Of a DNA stretch of 64,000 nucleotides, positions 40,543 to 47,344 are shown piece after piece. The position numbers and the translations under genes are program-made. Every line of letters starts with the position of its first letter. The stretch's first letter is position 1. The DNA is taken from NCBI GenBank assembly GCA_049515555.1, contig JBEKTY010000051.1, positions 21,670-85,669 on the forward strand, written 5' to 3'. The notes below the pieces were generated by a model. That model worked only from the letters and a program-made list of their open reading frames with translations. It made no database searches and was not told the origin of the DNA. The DNA is from JBEKTY01 sp049515555. Its GTDB lineage: Bacteria; Planctomycetota; Planctomycetia; Pirellulales; Thermoguttaceae.

Positions 40543-40754
40543 TTCTATCGAGGAGAAATCGGGAATCGGTGGTCGTCGGCGGGAGCGACGGCATCCATCG
40601 CCTGCTCAAGGTCACGGTGCTCGATATTCGAGGCGCGAACGTGAAACTGGGCTTCGAGGCCGATTCGAACGTTCCCGTCCATCGCGGGGAGGTATGGGAA
40701 CGAATCAACGCCGGCAGAAAAGCAGGCAACCCATCGAATGGAGTGGGTGAATGA
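40536..40754 (+). CDS. csrA: Carbon storage regulator CsrA
   Basis: 72 residues from ATG 40536 (GGAGG upstream). MLVLSRRNRESVVVGGSDGI is the canonical CsrA start (L4, R6, R7 RNA contacts), followed by LLKVTVLDIRGANVKLGFEA and the C-terminal NVPVHRGEVWERI with the V-H-R-x-E-V/I motif used for RNA binding. CsrA dimers bind GGA hairpins in mRNA leaders and change translation. It overlaps the upstream MpsC-like gene by 7 bp and the downstream gene by 4 bp, so all three are one coupled unit. The nearby RNA elements contain GGA-loop hairpins, a possible target (inference). Confidence 0.95.
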   Translation: MLVLSRRNRESVVVGGSDGIHRLLKVTVLDIRGANVKLGFEADSNVPVHRGEVWERINAGRKAGNPSNGVGE

Positions 40755-41056
40755 GAACCAGCAAGAAAGAGCAGTTGCTGCATGCAGAACGTAAGGCCCT
40801 GGAACAGAAGAGGTCACAGGAAAGCTGGGTAAGAAAGGAGAAGAGGAGGGAAAAAGGCAGGGCAGAGGATGCTGCAAAGACAATCCAGCACAGTCCGGCC
40901 GGAAGGAAGGCCGCTGCGACCCTGAAAGCGAAGCGAGGCAAGGCCCGGAAGGAAGAGCAAGCTAACTACCAGAAGACTATGGCCCGGGCTGCGGCAAGAG
41001 TGGGGGGAAGACGAAAGCAGATTCACGCAGAGTTCCAGGCCAAGGTCGAGGAGTGA
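40751..41056 (+). CDS. Small basic coiled-coil-like protein coupled to csrA
   Basis: 101 residues. ATG 40751 overlaps the csrA stop (ATGA). The sequence is very rich in Lys, Arg, Glu, Gln and Ala (RKALEQKRSQESWVRKEKRR), predicted as one long helix, probably nucleic-acid or ribosome associated. No known family recognised. The coupling with csrA and good coding-like composition support it as a real gene. Confidence 0.6.
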   Translation: MRTSKKEQLLHAERKALEQKRSQESWVRKEKRREKGRAEDAAKTIQHSPAGRKAAATLKAKRGKARKEEQANYQKTMARAAARVGGRRKQIHAEFQAKVEE

Positions 41057-41138
41057 ACCCGGCCGTGCCCGCGGTTCGTTGACGAATAGGCGGGCATGGT
41101 CGAATACCTCATGGTGTTGCGCCACGCCGGCTTTTTTG
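41057..41138 (+). ncRNA. Structured RNA element, copy B (shortened)
   Basis: It starts right after the TGA of the previous gene: P1 CCCGGC.../GCCCGCGG (imperfect), P2 TTCG-TTGA-CGAA (41075-41086), and a terminator GGCGGGCATGG/CCACGCCGGC with inner stem AATACC/GGTGTT, ending in T6 (41132-41137). P2 differs from copy A by a compensatory C-G to T-A pair. It lacks its own obvious promoter, so it may terminate the csrA transcript and lead into the 23-residue ORF 71 bases further on. Confidence 0.65.
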
Positions 41139-41208
41139 TTTTCGGTGCTGTGGAACAGTGGCAACGACCAGGGCAAACCCTGGCTAATCTAAGAGCGGGA
41201 GACTTATC

Positions 41209-41280
41209 ATGTACATCGGTGGCGGATTACTGACGCTGGTGATCGTCGTCGTGCTGGTTGTGTTTTTGCTTCGCCGTTGA
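41209..41280 (+). CDS. 23-residue hydrophobic miniprotein
   Basis: ATG 41209 with GGGAG upstream encodes MYIGGGLLTLVIVVVLVVFL then LRR: a single membrane helix with a basic end. Very similar tiny proteins are often found beside CsbD genes in other bacteria, which is also the case here (csbD follows 55 bp later). Role unknown; membrane stress component is inference. Confidence 0.7.
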   Translation: MYIGGGLLTLVIVVVLVVFLLRR

Positions 41281-41335
41281 GCATTCACACAACCGAGATC
41301 GGTTTTCGGATGCCCAAGGAAAAGGAGACACCATT

Positions 41336-41512
41336 ATGGGTGCCAAGACAGACGTAGTGAAAGGCCGAATCAAGGAAGCCGCCGGCGCGCTGACCGGCAA
41401 CGACAAGCTTCGGGCGGAAGGAGAGACCGACCAGGCGGTGGGCCACACCAAGCAAGCCGCCCAGAAGGCGGTCGCCGCGGTCAAGAAGGCCGTGAAGAAA
41501 GTGCTCGCGTGA
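41336..41512 (+). CDS. CsbD-family general stress protein
   Basis: 58 residues from ATG 41336 (AAGGAGA upstream). The CsbD pattern is KTDVVKGRIKEAAGALTGND, KLRAEGETDQAVGHTKQAAQ, then a Lys/Ala-rich amphipathic tail (KKAVKKVLA). Members are sigma-B or RpoS-type stress-induced, hydrophilic, disordered proteins. Neighbours (mini membrane protein, DUF883-like proteins) fit the same stress regulon. Confidence 0.93.
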   Translation: MGAKTDVVKGRIKEAAGALTGNDKLRAEGETDQAVGHTKQAAQKAVAAVKKAVKKVLA

Positions 41513-41514
41513 GA

Positions 41515-41632
41515 CAGTCCACGCAGACCCGCGTGTAGTTCCCCTGCGCGGTCTTCCTCGACGGCACGAGTCGGCTTCACGGCCTGTTAATGCAGGCGGA
41601 CGGCGTCGAGGAACGCCACACGCGGGAAAAGA
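41515..41632 (+). terminator. Long imperfect hairpin after csbD
   Basis: CCCGCGTG (41528-41535) pairs with CACGCGGG (41619-41626), and inside it TTCCTCGACG (41554-41563) pairs with CGTCGAGGAA (41604-41613). The apex holds GGCCTGTTAATGCAGG, a phrase repeated at about 41898. No T-tract follows, so a processing or stabilising role is as likely as termination. Confidence 0.5.
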
Positions 41633-41640
41633 TGGCCCCC

Positions 41641-41668
41641 TTGCCCTTTGAAGCCCTCGTGCTAAAAT
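41641..41668 (+). promoter_or_regulatory. Promoter of RNA element C
   Basis: TTGCCC (41641-41646) and TAAAAT (41663-41668), spacing 16; a GGGAAAAGATGG block lies upstream as in the promoters of elements A and D. Confidence 0.5.
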
Positions 41669-41674
41669 AAAGGT

Positions 41675-41833
41675 GGGTGGAGCGCCGGCAGCTTTATCGG
41701 GGCTCCGCCGCCAGTTCATCCAATGTCGTCGGGCGACTAGACGAAGAGCAACTCGGCTCTGCCGGGGGGCTTGTTGAAGAGTAAGCCGACGTGGTCGAAC
41801 GCCTAAGGGCGTTCCACTACGTGGGCTTTTTTT
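41675..41833 (+). ncRNA. Structured RNA element, copy C
   Basis: A predicted transcript of about 158 nt. Helices: GGAGC/GCTCC near the 5' end; GTC-GGGC-GAC (41726-41735); P1 CTCGGC/GCCGGG (41752-41766, with a G-U wobble replacing G-C); P2 GGCTTG-TTGA-AGAGTAAGCC; terminator outer stem AAGCCGACGTGG (41783-41794) with CCACTACGTGGGCTT, inner stem AACGCC/GGCGTT, T7 at 41827-41833. The inner stem has two compensatory changes relative to A and B. It ends 98 bases before the secreted-protein gene at 41931. Confidence 0.75.
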
Positions 41834-41930
41834 GTTCGCTTTACTTTGGCAGGGGCCTACGCTGCGTTGTCGCCGCGGCAGCCCGCGTGGGCCTAACGGC
41901 CTGCTAATGCAGGTGGAAGCGGAGTGTGCG

Positions 41931-42638
41931 ATGAGACTTCTCGTGACTTCATTTGCGATCGTGCTGGCCCTGGCCGGCTTCGGTCCGACCCGCACCATGG
42001 CCAAGGAGCCCGGCGGAGGCCAATCGAGAGGCCAGCGGGGCGGCGGGCAGCAGGGCGTCGAGCAGCATGTGACCGGCAGCACTGGGAGCCATCACGAGGC
42101 CGGCCCGAACCTAGGCGCGACCAGCGAGGCGGGAACCAGCCAGCATCCGAGTACGGAAAGGCGTGTCGACCCGCAACGCGCGGTCGGCGCCGGCGGCGTG
42201 GCCAGCCCCGACAGTTGGCGCTATCGCTCGGAAAACGGGCGCTGGTGGTACTGGACTCCGCAGAACCGCTGGATGTGGTACGGCGATGACGGCCGATGGA
42301 TGGACTATAGCGCGGATACCAATTCCGGCGCCGCCAATACATACACTGTCGAGCGCCCCGTCGTGGCCGGTCCGCTTCCCGAAACGAACTTCTCCGGCGG
42401 CCCCATCAAGATTACCAACCCGGCCACGAACAAGGTCACCGTCAGCTACACCCTCGACGGCAACGCCTATACGATCCCGCCGGGCTATGACCAAGACTTG
42501 CGCGAAGATCGGGCTTGGGTGATCCAGTTCAGCCGGGGCGCGAACTTGGAGCGGGCCCGATACGGGCTCCAGTCGGGCCTGTACTCGTTTACCAGTACCG
42601 ACAACGGTTGGGAACTGTACCGCAGCGAGCTACCATGA
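41931..42638 (+). CDS. Secreted protein of unknown function
   Basis: 235 residues from ATG 41931 (GGAG upstream). Signal peptide MRLLVTSFAIVLALAGFGPT. A Gly/Gln/His-rich region (about 25-90) is followed by a tryptophan- and tyrosine-rich stretch (WRYRSENGRWWYWTPQNRWM) and a C-terminal beta-rich domain (ITNPATNKVTVSYTLDGNAY, TIPPGYDQDL). The Trp-rich motif resembles that of YXWGXW-type envelope proteins in this same island. First gene after RNA element C. Function not known. Confidence 0.75.
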   Translation: MRLLVTSFAIVLALAGFGPTRTMAKEPGGGQSRGQRGGGQQGVEQHVTGSTGSHHEAGPNLGATSEAGTSQHPSTERRVDPQRAVGAGGVASPDSWRYRSENGRWWYWTPQNRWMWYGDDGRWMDYSADTNSGAANTYTVERPVVAGPLPETNFSGGPIKITNPATNKVTVSYTLDGNAYTIPPGYDQDLREDRAWVIQFSRGANLERARYGLQSGLYSFTSTDNGWELYRSELP

Positions 42639-42650
42639 AAGGAAAGAACG

Positions 42651-43070
42651 ATGACTGACCAACAGATTCTCGAAGGCGATTGGAACGCAATCAAGGGCAA
42701 GCTCCGCCAGAAATGGGGAGAGTTGACCGACAGCGATTTACCGCAGATTCGCGGCGACGTGGAGCATCTTGTCGGCATCATTCAGCGCAGGACCGGCGAA
42801 GGGCGCGAGGCGATCGAGCGCTATCTGCAAGAAGTGTCCGGCAGTGCCGCCTCGGCGGTCGGCACGGCGGCCGAAACGGTGCGCGACTATGCGCAGCACG
42901 CCGCCCAAACCGTGCAGCATACGGCCGGGCAGGCCGCCGACCAGGTGCGCACCGGCTATGACGCAGCGAAATGCTTCGTCCGCGATCGGCCGGGACAATC
43001 GCTGTTGGTGTGTTTCGGAGTGGGTGTGGTCACCGGGGTGGTGATTGCGTTGTCGTTGCGTTCCCGATGA
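42651..43070 (+). CDS. CsbD-DUF883 (YqjD/ElaB-like) fusion protein
   Basis: 139 residues from ATG 42651. Residues 1-60 are CsbD-like (ILEGDWNAIKGKLRQKWGEL, DLPQIRGDVEHLVGIIQRRT). Residues 65-139 are DUF883-like: an Ala-rich amphipathic helix (AAETVRDYAQHAAQTVQHTA) then a membrane anchor VCFGVGVVTGVVIALSLRSR. YqjD/ElaB proteins tether stationary-phase ribosomes to the membrane in E. coli. The fusion ties the CsbD part to the inner membrane. It starts an apparent operon running to 44409. Confidence 0.85.
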   Translation: MTDQQILEGDWNAIKGKLRQKWGELTDSDLPQIRGDVEHLVGIIQRRTGEGREAIERYLQEVSGSAASAVGTAAETVRDYAQHAAQTVQHTAGQAADQVRTGYDAAKCFVRDRPGQSLLVCFGVGVVTGVVIALSLRSR

Positions 43071-43118
43071 CAGCACCCGGCAACCGCTCCCCGCGGACGC
43101 GCATTAAGGATACCGCCC

Positions 43119-43544
43119 ATGAACGATCCGCCGCCGGCTGAATCAGTGCGAGCACGGATGCAGCAGCTTCGTTGCGAGATCGACGGGGATATGGAAGATG
43201 TAACCGCCAGTGCCCGCACCATGGTCGACTGGAAGCACTACGTGAAGACCTATCCCTGGGTGTGTTTGGGGGCGGCGGCCGCGTTGGGGTTTCTGATCGT
43301 TCCCAAGCGATCCAGGGCGATACGTGCCGACTTAGCCACCCTGACCGAGCTGGCGCAGGGCGGCCATCTGGTCGTCGAACCGGCGCCGGCCGCCGCGCAC
43401 GGAGCGATCGAGGCGCTATTGGCGACCGTCGCCGGCATCGCGCTTCGCAAGGCAATCGGGTTGTTGGGTCAAGGTGCCGCAGGATTACTGGGAATAACCG
43501 GTCAGCACGAGACGAGCCGTCATGATTCGAATTGCACGCCATGA
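43119..43544 (+). CDS. DUF883-like membrane-associated stress protein
   Basis: 141 residues from ATG 43119. The N-terminal amphipathic helix (ESVRARMQQLRCEIDGDMED, VTASARTMVDWKHYVKTYPW) leads to a membrane segment VCLGAAAALGFLIVPKRS, the DUF883 pattern, with a second hydrophobic stretch (AIEALLATVAGIALRKAIGL) near the C-terminus. Overlaps the next gene. Confidence 0.7.
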   Translation: MNDPPPAESVRARMQQLRCEIDGDMEDVTASARTMVDWKHYVKTYPWVCLGAAAALGFLIVPKRSRAIRADLATLTELAQGGHLVVEPAPAAAHGAIEALLATVAGIALRKAIGLLGQGAAGLLGITGQHETSRHDSNCTP

Positions 43545-43734
43545 GCCGTCGCAAAACGGCCCCGGCCGATCCGCACTTGGGCTTAGCGGCGGCGAGCGGG
43601 TCGGCCTGGCGCGAAAAGGACTATCGCGAAGCGTCGGGCCGATCGAACGGTTTATCGCCCAACGGCCGGGTTTGTGCCTGGGGGCGGCGCTATCCGTGGG
43701 AATCGCCTTGGGATGGTGGGTGAAACGACAATGA
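43522..43734 (+). CDS. Small DUF883-type membrane anchor protein
   Basis: 70 residues from ATG 43522, overlapping the previous gene by 23 bases. The C-terminus GPIERFIAQRPGLCLGAALS followed by VGIALGWWVKRQ is the characteristic DUF883 membrane tail (RPG...G...GIALGWW.KRQ). Its stop overlaps the next start (ATGA). The N-terminal start is not certain because no strong ribosome site is present; coupling to the upstream gene is likely. Confidence 0.65.
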   Translation: MIRIARHEPSQNGPGRSALGLSGGERVGLARKGLSRSVGPIERFIAQRPGLCLGAALSVGIALGWWVKRQ

Positions 43735-44180
43735 ATCGACGCAACGGATCAGCCCCGCCGCCCAACGGGGTCGCCAAGAGCATGGGCGAACTGATGCACG
43801 ACATCGCGTCGCTCGCCGAGCTTCAGTGCGAGCTGTTCAGGATCGACTGCCGCGAAGGCCTCAAGCGAATGCTGATCGCCGCCGGGCTGCTGCTGCTGGC
43901 GGGGGTTGTGGCCGTCGGCACGGTGCCGATCGCGCTGATACTCGTGGCGGAGTTGCTCGTGCAGGCCGCCGGCCTATCGCGGGCGGCGGCCTTTTCGATC
44001 GCCGCGCTGGGGGGCTTCATCGTGGCCGCGGCGATGGGAGTTGCGGGCTGGTGCTGCTTCCGCGCGGTCGTATGCGTGTTTGATCGTTCCCGCGAAGAAT
44101 TGGCCCGCAACATGACCTGGATCAAACATGCCCTAAAGCGGCCGGCGCCGGTCGAATCACCGCAACCTCAGGATCGCTGA
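43731..44180 (+). CDS. Holin-superfamily III/DUF1469 (YqjE-like) membrane protein
   Basis: 149 residues from ATG 43731, overlapping the previous stop. N-terminal helix MGELMHDIASLAELQCELFR, then two hydrophobic segments (MLIAAGLLLLAGVVAVGTVP region and AAAFSIAALGGFIVAAAMGV), the YqjE/PF07332 layout. In E. coli yqjE sits beside yqjD, and the same association is seen here. Despite the holin label, a membrane stress role is more likely than lysis. Confidence 0.85.
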   Translation: MNRRNGSAPPPNGVAKSMGELMHDIASLAELQCELFRIDCREGLKRMLIAAGLLLLAGVVAVGTVPIALILVAELLVQAAGLSRAAAFSIAALGGFIVAAAMGVAGWCCFRAVVCVFDRSREELARNMTWIKHALKRPAPVESPQPQDR

Positions 44181-44214
44181 TATTTCCCACTACTATGGAA
44201 CGAAGGAGTCTGAC

Positions 44215-44409
44215 ATGGCCTCGTCGACAGAAGAACATAACGTCCCGGAGTCGCTGAACGAGCCCCGGGTGCGGACGGAAACCTGCACGCGGACGACCAA
44301 GAGCGCCTTGGAGCATTTTCAGGAATATGGGCGCGAGCGCCCCGGAGTCGTGGCCCTGTGGTGCTTCGGCATCGGCTTCGTACTAGGCTGGAAACTCAAG
44401 CTGTGGTAA
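44215..44409 (+). CDS. Small DUF883-type membrane anchor protein, second
   Basis: 64 residues from ATG 44215 (GAAGGAG upstream). Soluble N-terminus with TRTTKSALEHFQEYGRERPG then a membrane tail VVALWCFGIGFVLGWKLKLW, very like the tail of the 43522-43734 protein (GxxLGWW/KxK). Last gene of the DUF883/YqjE run, 43 bp before the AI-2E-type permease. Confidence 0.75.
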   Translation: MASSTEEHNVPESLNEPRVRTETCTRTTKSALEHFQEYGRERPGVVALWCFGIGFVLGWKLKLW

Positions 44410-44452
44410 GCGGCCGCGCCGATCATCCGCAGAGACCGCTGGGGTTCTGACC

Positions 44453-46321
44453 GTGGGGAAAACATCCGCAACGCCCGGCTGGCAGCTTGCCCTCATGATC
44501 CTGACCGGCACGGTGGTCGGCGTGGTCGTGGTCACCTGCCTGTACTGGGCGCAGACGGTTTTCATTCCGGTGGCGCTGGCGGTGTTCCTGACCTTTCTGC
44601 TGGCCCCGCTCATTACGGCCCTCCAGCGGCGCGGCCTGAGACGATTGCCCGCCGTAATCTTGGTCGTCTTGCTGGCGGGGGCGCTGCTGGGCGGCGCCGG
44701 ATGGCTGGTCACGGCCCAGGTCACGAGCCTGGCCCGCGAGGTGCCGAAGTACACGGAGAATATCAAAGACAAGGTCAAATTGCTGCGGCATCTGGGCCAG
44801 GGGTCGGTAACCAGCCGCCTGGAGAATATGATCCGAGACATCACCGGGGAGTGGAACCAGGCCACAGCACGCCGGGAGGGAGAGCACGGGGACAAGCCGC
44901 CGGTTGCGGCCTCGGACATGCCGACCGCCGTAACGCTGCAGCCGGAGAGCCCGATCTGGCTGGCGCGGCTGCCGGCCTTTCTCAGTTCCCTCTTGGAGTC
45001 GTTGGGCAGCCTGGCCTTGGCCCTGGTGCTGGTCGTTTTCATGCTCCTGAGACGCGAGGACCTGCGGAATCGCCTGATCCGCTTGGTGAGTAACGGCCAG
45101 ATCACCGTGATGACCAAGGCCCTAGACGACGCGAGCCGGCGGATCAGCCGCTTCCTGCTCATGCAGTTGATCGTGAACGTCACGGTTGGTCTGGCGGTGG
45201 GCCTCGGCCTGCTGGCAATCGGCGTCCGGTACGCCCTCCTGTGGGGATTCCTGACGGCCGTGTTTCGTTACGTCCCCTACGTCGGCGTCTGGATCGCGGC
45301 CCTGCCGCCGCTCATCCTCAGCCTGGCGATGTTTGAAGGGTGGGTCCAGCCGCTACTGCTGCTTGGGTTGTTTCTGGCCATCGAGTTGACCGCCAGCAAC
45401 GTCGTGGAGCCACGGCTGTACGGGCAGACCATCGGCGTCTCGGAAGTGGCCCTGCTGGTGGCCGCCGCCCTGTGGGCGTTCCTCTGGGGACCTATCGGGC
45501 TGATCCTGTCCAGCCCGCTGACGGTCTGCCTGGTAGTGCTGGGCAAGTACGTCCCGCAGTTGAAGTTCCTCGACGTGCTCCTGGGCGACGAGCCTCCCTT
45601 GGACCCGCATGTGACCTTTTACCAGCGGCTGCTGGCCCGCGATCAGGACGAGGCGACGCAACTGATCTTGACGCAGGCCAAGGCATCTTCACCGGAACAG
45701 GTCTACGACGACTTCCTGGTCCCGGCCTTGAATTATGCCAAACGGGACCGCGAGCGAGACGACTTGACGGAATCGGATGAACAGTCGGTCCTCCAGGCCA
45801 CGCGGGAGATCCTGGAAGACCTGGGCGAGCGGCGGGACGTTGTTACTCAAGCCGAGGAGGTGGTCCACGCCGAGGAACGGGGCAACGCCTCCGCGCCGAT
45901 CCCACTCCGCGTTCTGGCCTGCCCGGCCCGCGATCAGGCGGACCGCTTGGCGCTGGAGATGCTGCGGCAACTGCTCGACCCGGCCAAGTGGGCGGTGGAA
46001 ATCGCCGCCGTTGAAACCATGACCGCCGACCTGGTGGCGCAGGTGGCCGAGCAGCCGCCGGCGCTGGTCTGCATCGGGGCCTTGCCGCCGGGCGGCCTGG
46101 CCCACACGCGCTACCTGTGCAAAAAGTTGCGCGCCCGCTTCCCGAACGTCAAGATCGTCGTGGGCCGGTGGGGGCTCACGGGCAACGTCGAGGCAAACCG
46201 GGAACAACTCCGGGACGCCGGGGCCGACCTGACGGCCACCACGATCCTGGAAACGCGGAGCCAACTGACGAGTCTGCTGTCGATCCTGGCCATCGCGCAG
46301 GAATTGCCTGTGGCCGGCTGA
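44453..46321 (+). CDS. AI-2E family transporter with a large C-terminal cytosolic domain
   Basis: 622 residues from GTG 44453. Residues 1-360 are a standard AI-2E/PerM permease: WAQTVFIPVALAVFLTFLLA, a periplasmic helical region with VPKYTENIKDKVKLL, then VGLGLLAIGVRYALLWGFLT, RYVPYVGVWIAALPPLILSL and SSPLTVCLVVLGKYVPQLKF. Residues about 380-622 are extra: a helical segment (VTFYQRLLARDQDEATQLIL) and a Rossmann-like fold (IPLRVLACPARDQADRLALE, PPALVCIGALPPGGL, VKIVVGRWG) resembling B12-binding-type regulatory domains but without a visible DxHxxG. Family members export small molecules or act as antiporters; the tail may be a regulator (inference). Confidence 0.9.
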   Translation: MGKTSATPGWQLALMILTGTVVGVVVVTCLYWAQTVFIPVALAVFLTFLLAPLITALQRRGLRRLPAVILVVLLAGALLGGAGWLVTAQVTSLAREVPKYTENIKDKVKLLRHLGQGSVTSRLENMIRDITGEWNQATARREGEHGDKPPVAASDMPTAVTLQPESPIWLARLPAFLSSLLESLGSLALALVLVVFMLLRREDLRNRLIRLVSNGQITVMTKALDDASRRISRFLLMQLIVNVTVGLAVGLGLLAIGVRYALLWGFLTAVFRYVPYVGVWIAALPPLILSLAMFEGWVQPLLLLGLFLAIELTASNVVEPRLYGQTIGVSEVALLVAAALWAFLWGPIGLILSSPLTVCLVVLGKYVPQLKFLDVLLGDEPPLDPHVTFYQRLLARDQDEATQLILTQAKASSPEQVYDDFLVPALNYAKRDRERDDLTESDEQSVLQATREILEDLGERRDVVTQAEEVVHAEERGNASAPIPLRVLACPARDQADRLALEMLRQLLDPAKWAVEIAAVETMTADLVAQVAEQPPALVCIGALPPGGLAHTRYLCKKLRARFPNVKIVVGRWGLTGNVEANREQLRDAGADLTATTILETRSQLTSLLSILAIAQELPVAG

Positions 46322-46340
46322 GGGGACCGCACCGCAAAAG

Positions 46341-46379
46341 GAAAAAGTCCTATTGCGTTTGGCCTTCGCGGTGTACACT
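46341..46379 (+). promoter_or_regulatory. Orphan promoter of the element A type
   Basis: AAAAGTCCTATTGCGTT (46344-46360) and TACACT (46374-46379) match the element A promoter (AAAAGTGCTATTGTGTT ... TACAAT). No ORF follows for 590 bases. Confidence 0.5.
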
Positions 46380-46385
46380 CTGATC

Positions 46386-46660
46386 CGGCCCCACACTGCG
46401 GGGATCACTCTCATTGGGTGCCTACTGTTAATGCGCAATCGGCGCCCGTGCTCCGCCAGATTCCGCGTGCTTTCTTGGCAGGCCCCAGAAGTCGTCTGTA
46501 GATTTCGGCCACAACCGCGCCGAAATGCATCTTTAGGGTGTAGAACTCCCCACCCGGCACGGCGTGCAACGCAATTGAGAGACCGTTTTCCGGCCGGCCG
46601 GCCACTGTGACGCCCTTATTGCCCTGCCCCAAGCGATCCGGGCAACAACATCGGAAATAC
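46386..46660. other. Intergenic stretch downstream of the orphan promoter, no gene seen
   Basis: It holds a small hairpin CCCC-ACACTG-CGGGG (46390-46405) and no convincing ORF on either strand. It may be an untranslated RNA expressed from the 46341-46379 promoter. Part of the 650-bp gap 46322-46971. Confidence 0.4.
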
Positions 46661-46670
46661 GGGAAAAAAC

Positions 46671-46708
46671 GGTATTGCACTTGCTTTCCCCGTTTCGCGA
46701 CATACAAT
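46671..46708 (+). promoter_or_regulatory. Promoter of RNA element D
   Basis: TTGCTT (46681-46686) and TACAAT (46703-46708), spacing 16, preceded by GGGAAAAAACGGTATTG, again the A-rich block plus TATTG seen at element A. Confidence 0.6.
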
Positions 46709-46714
46709 ATTAGA

Positions 46715-46870
46715 TGCTGGGGGAGCGAATTCGAAAGCCGCTCCGCCAGAAGTTAATTTGAACTCGTCGGACGACTAGATAAAGGGCAACCCGGCTCTGC
46801 CGGGGGGCTTGTTGAAGAGTAAGCCGACGTGGTCGAACGCCTTGGGGCGTTCCACCGCGTCGGCTTTTTT
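46715..46870 (+). ncRNA. Structured RNA element, copy D
   Basis: A predicted transcript of about 156 nt. Helices: GGAGCG/CGCTCC near the 5' end (46731-46745 region); GTC-GGAC-GAC (46766-46775); P1 CCCGGC/GCCGGG (46790-46804); P2 GGCTTG-TTGA-AGAGTAAGCC (46807-46825); terminator AAGCCGACGTGG (46821-46832) with CCACCGCGTCGGCTT, inner stem AACGCC/GGCGTT, T6 at 46865-46870. P2 and the terminator share AAGCC, so they are mutually exclusive. It ends 101 bases before the small lipoprotein gene at 46972. Confidence 0.78.
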
Positions 46871-46971
46871 CGTTCTTGGCGAGGCAGACACTTGCAACCA
46901 AAGGGTAAGCCCCTTCCCGGCTGGAATGGCCCTGCCGGTGAGGAGGCACCCGAATTTTCTTGGCAAAGGGT

Positions 46972-47235
46972 ATGAAGATGAAGTGTTTCTTAGCATCCGT
47001 TCTGATTGCCGCACTGGGCCTAATTACCATCGGCTGCGAAAGTCAGACAGGCACGACTGAGAAGAAGACCGAAACGAAGACCTCGCAGATCAAGGACGGC
47101 AAGACGACGGGTGAAACGACGACCACGGTCGACACGAAGACAACTACCAACCCGGCTACTGCAGAGGGTGGCGCCACGACGACCGAAAAGACGACCAAGA
47201 AGACGACCGAGACGAACACCGAGACGACAAAGTAG
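46972..47235 (+). CDS. Small Thr/Lys-rich lipoprotein
   Basis: 87 residues from ATG 46972; an in-frame TTG at 46960 is an alternative. MKMKCFLASVLIAALGLITI is followed by GC, a lipobox (ITIGC). The mature part is almost entirely Thr, Lys and Glu (TTTTVDTKTTTNPATAEGGA), so it is disordered and hydrophilic. It lies directly behind RNA element D. Similar short Thr-rich lipoproteins are common in planctomycetes; function unknown. Confidence 0.75.
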   Translation: MKMKCFLASVLIAALGLITIGCESQTGTTEKKTETKTSQIKDGKTTGETTTTVDTKTTTNPATAEGGATTTEKTTKKTTETNTETTK

Positions 47236-47344
47236 TCCTTGGCATGTTTGGCCGGTTGACAACCGGCGGTCCTGGCAATGTCCTTGGCGCCGAACAAGCA
47301 GTGGGAATGACCCAAGAAACTCAACTTTGTAAAGGTAATAGGGC

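Noticed and set aside
43731..44180. Phage holin as a sign of a prophage
   Set aside because: The gene matches YqjE-type stress membrane proteins and is surrounded by stress genes, with no other phage genes.
46411..46707. 98-codon minus-strand ORF in the gap before RNA element D
   Set aside because: No ribosome site, no recognisable family, and it overlaps the element D promoter; more likely untranslated sequence.
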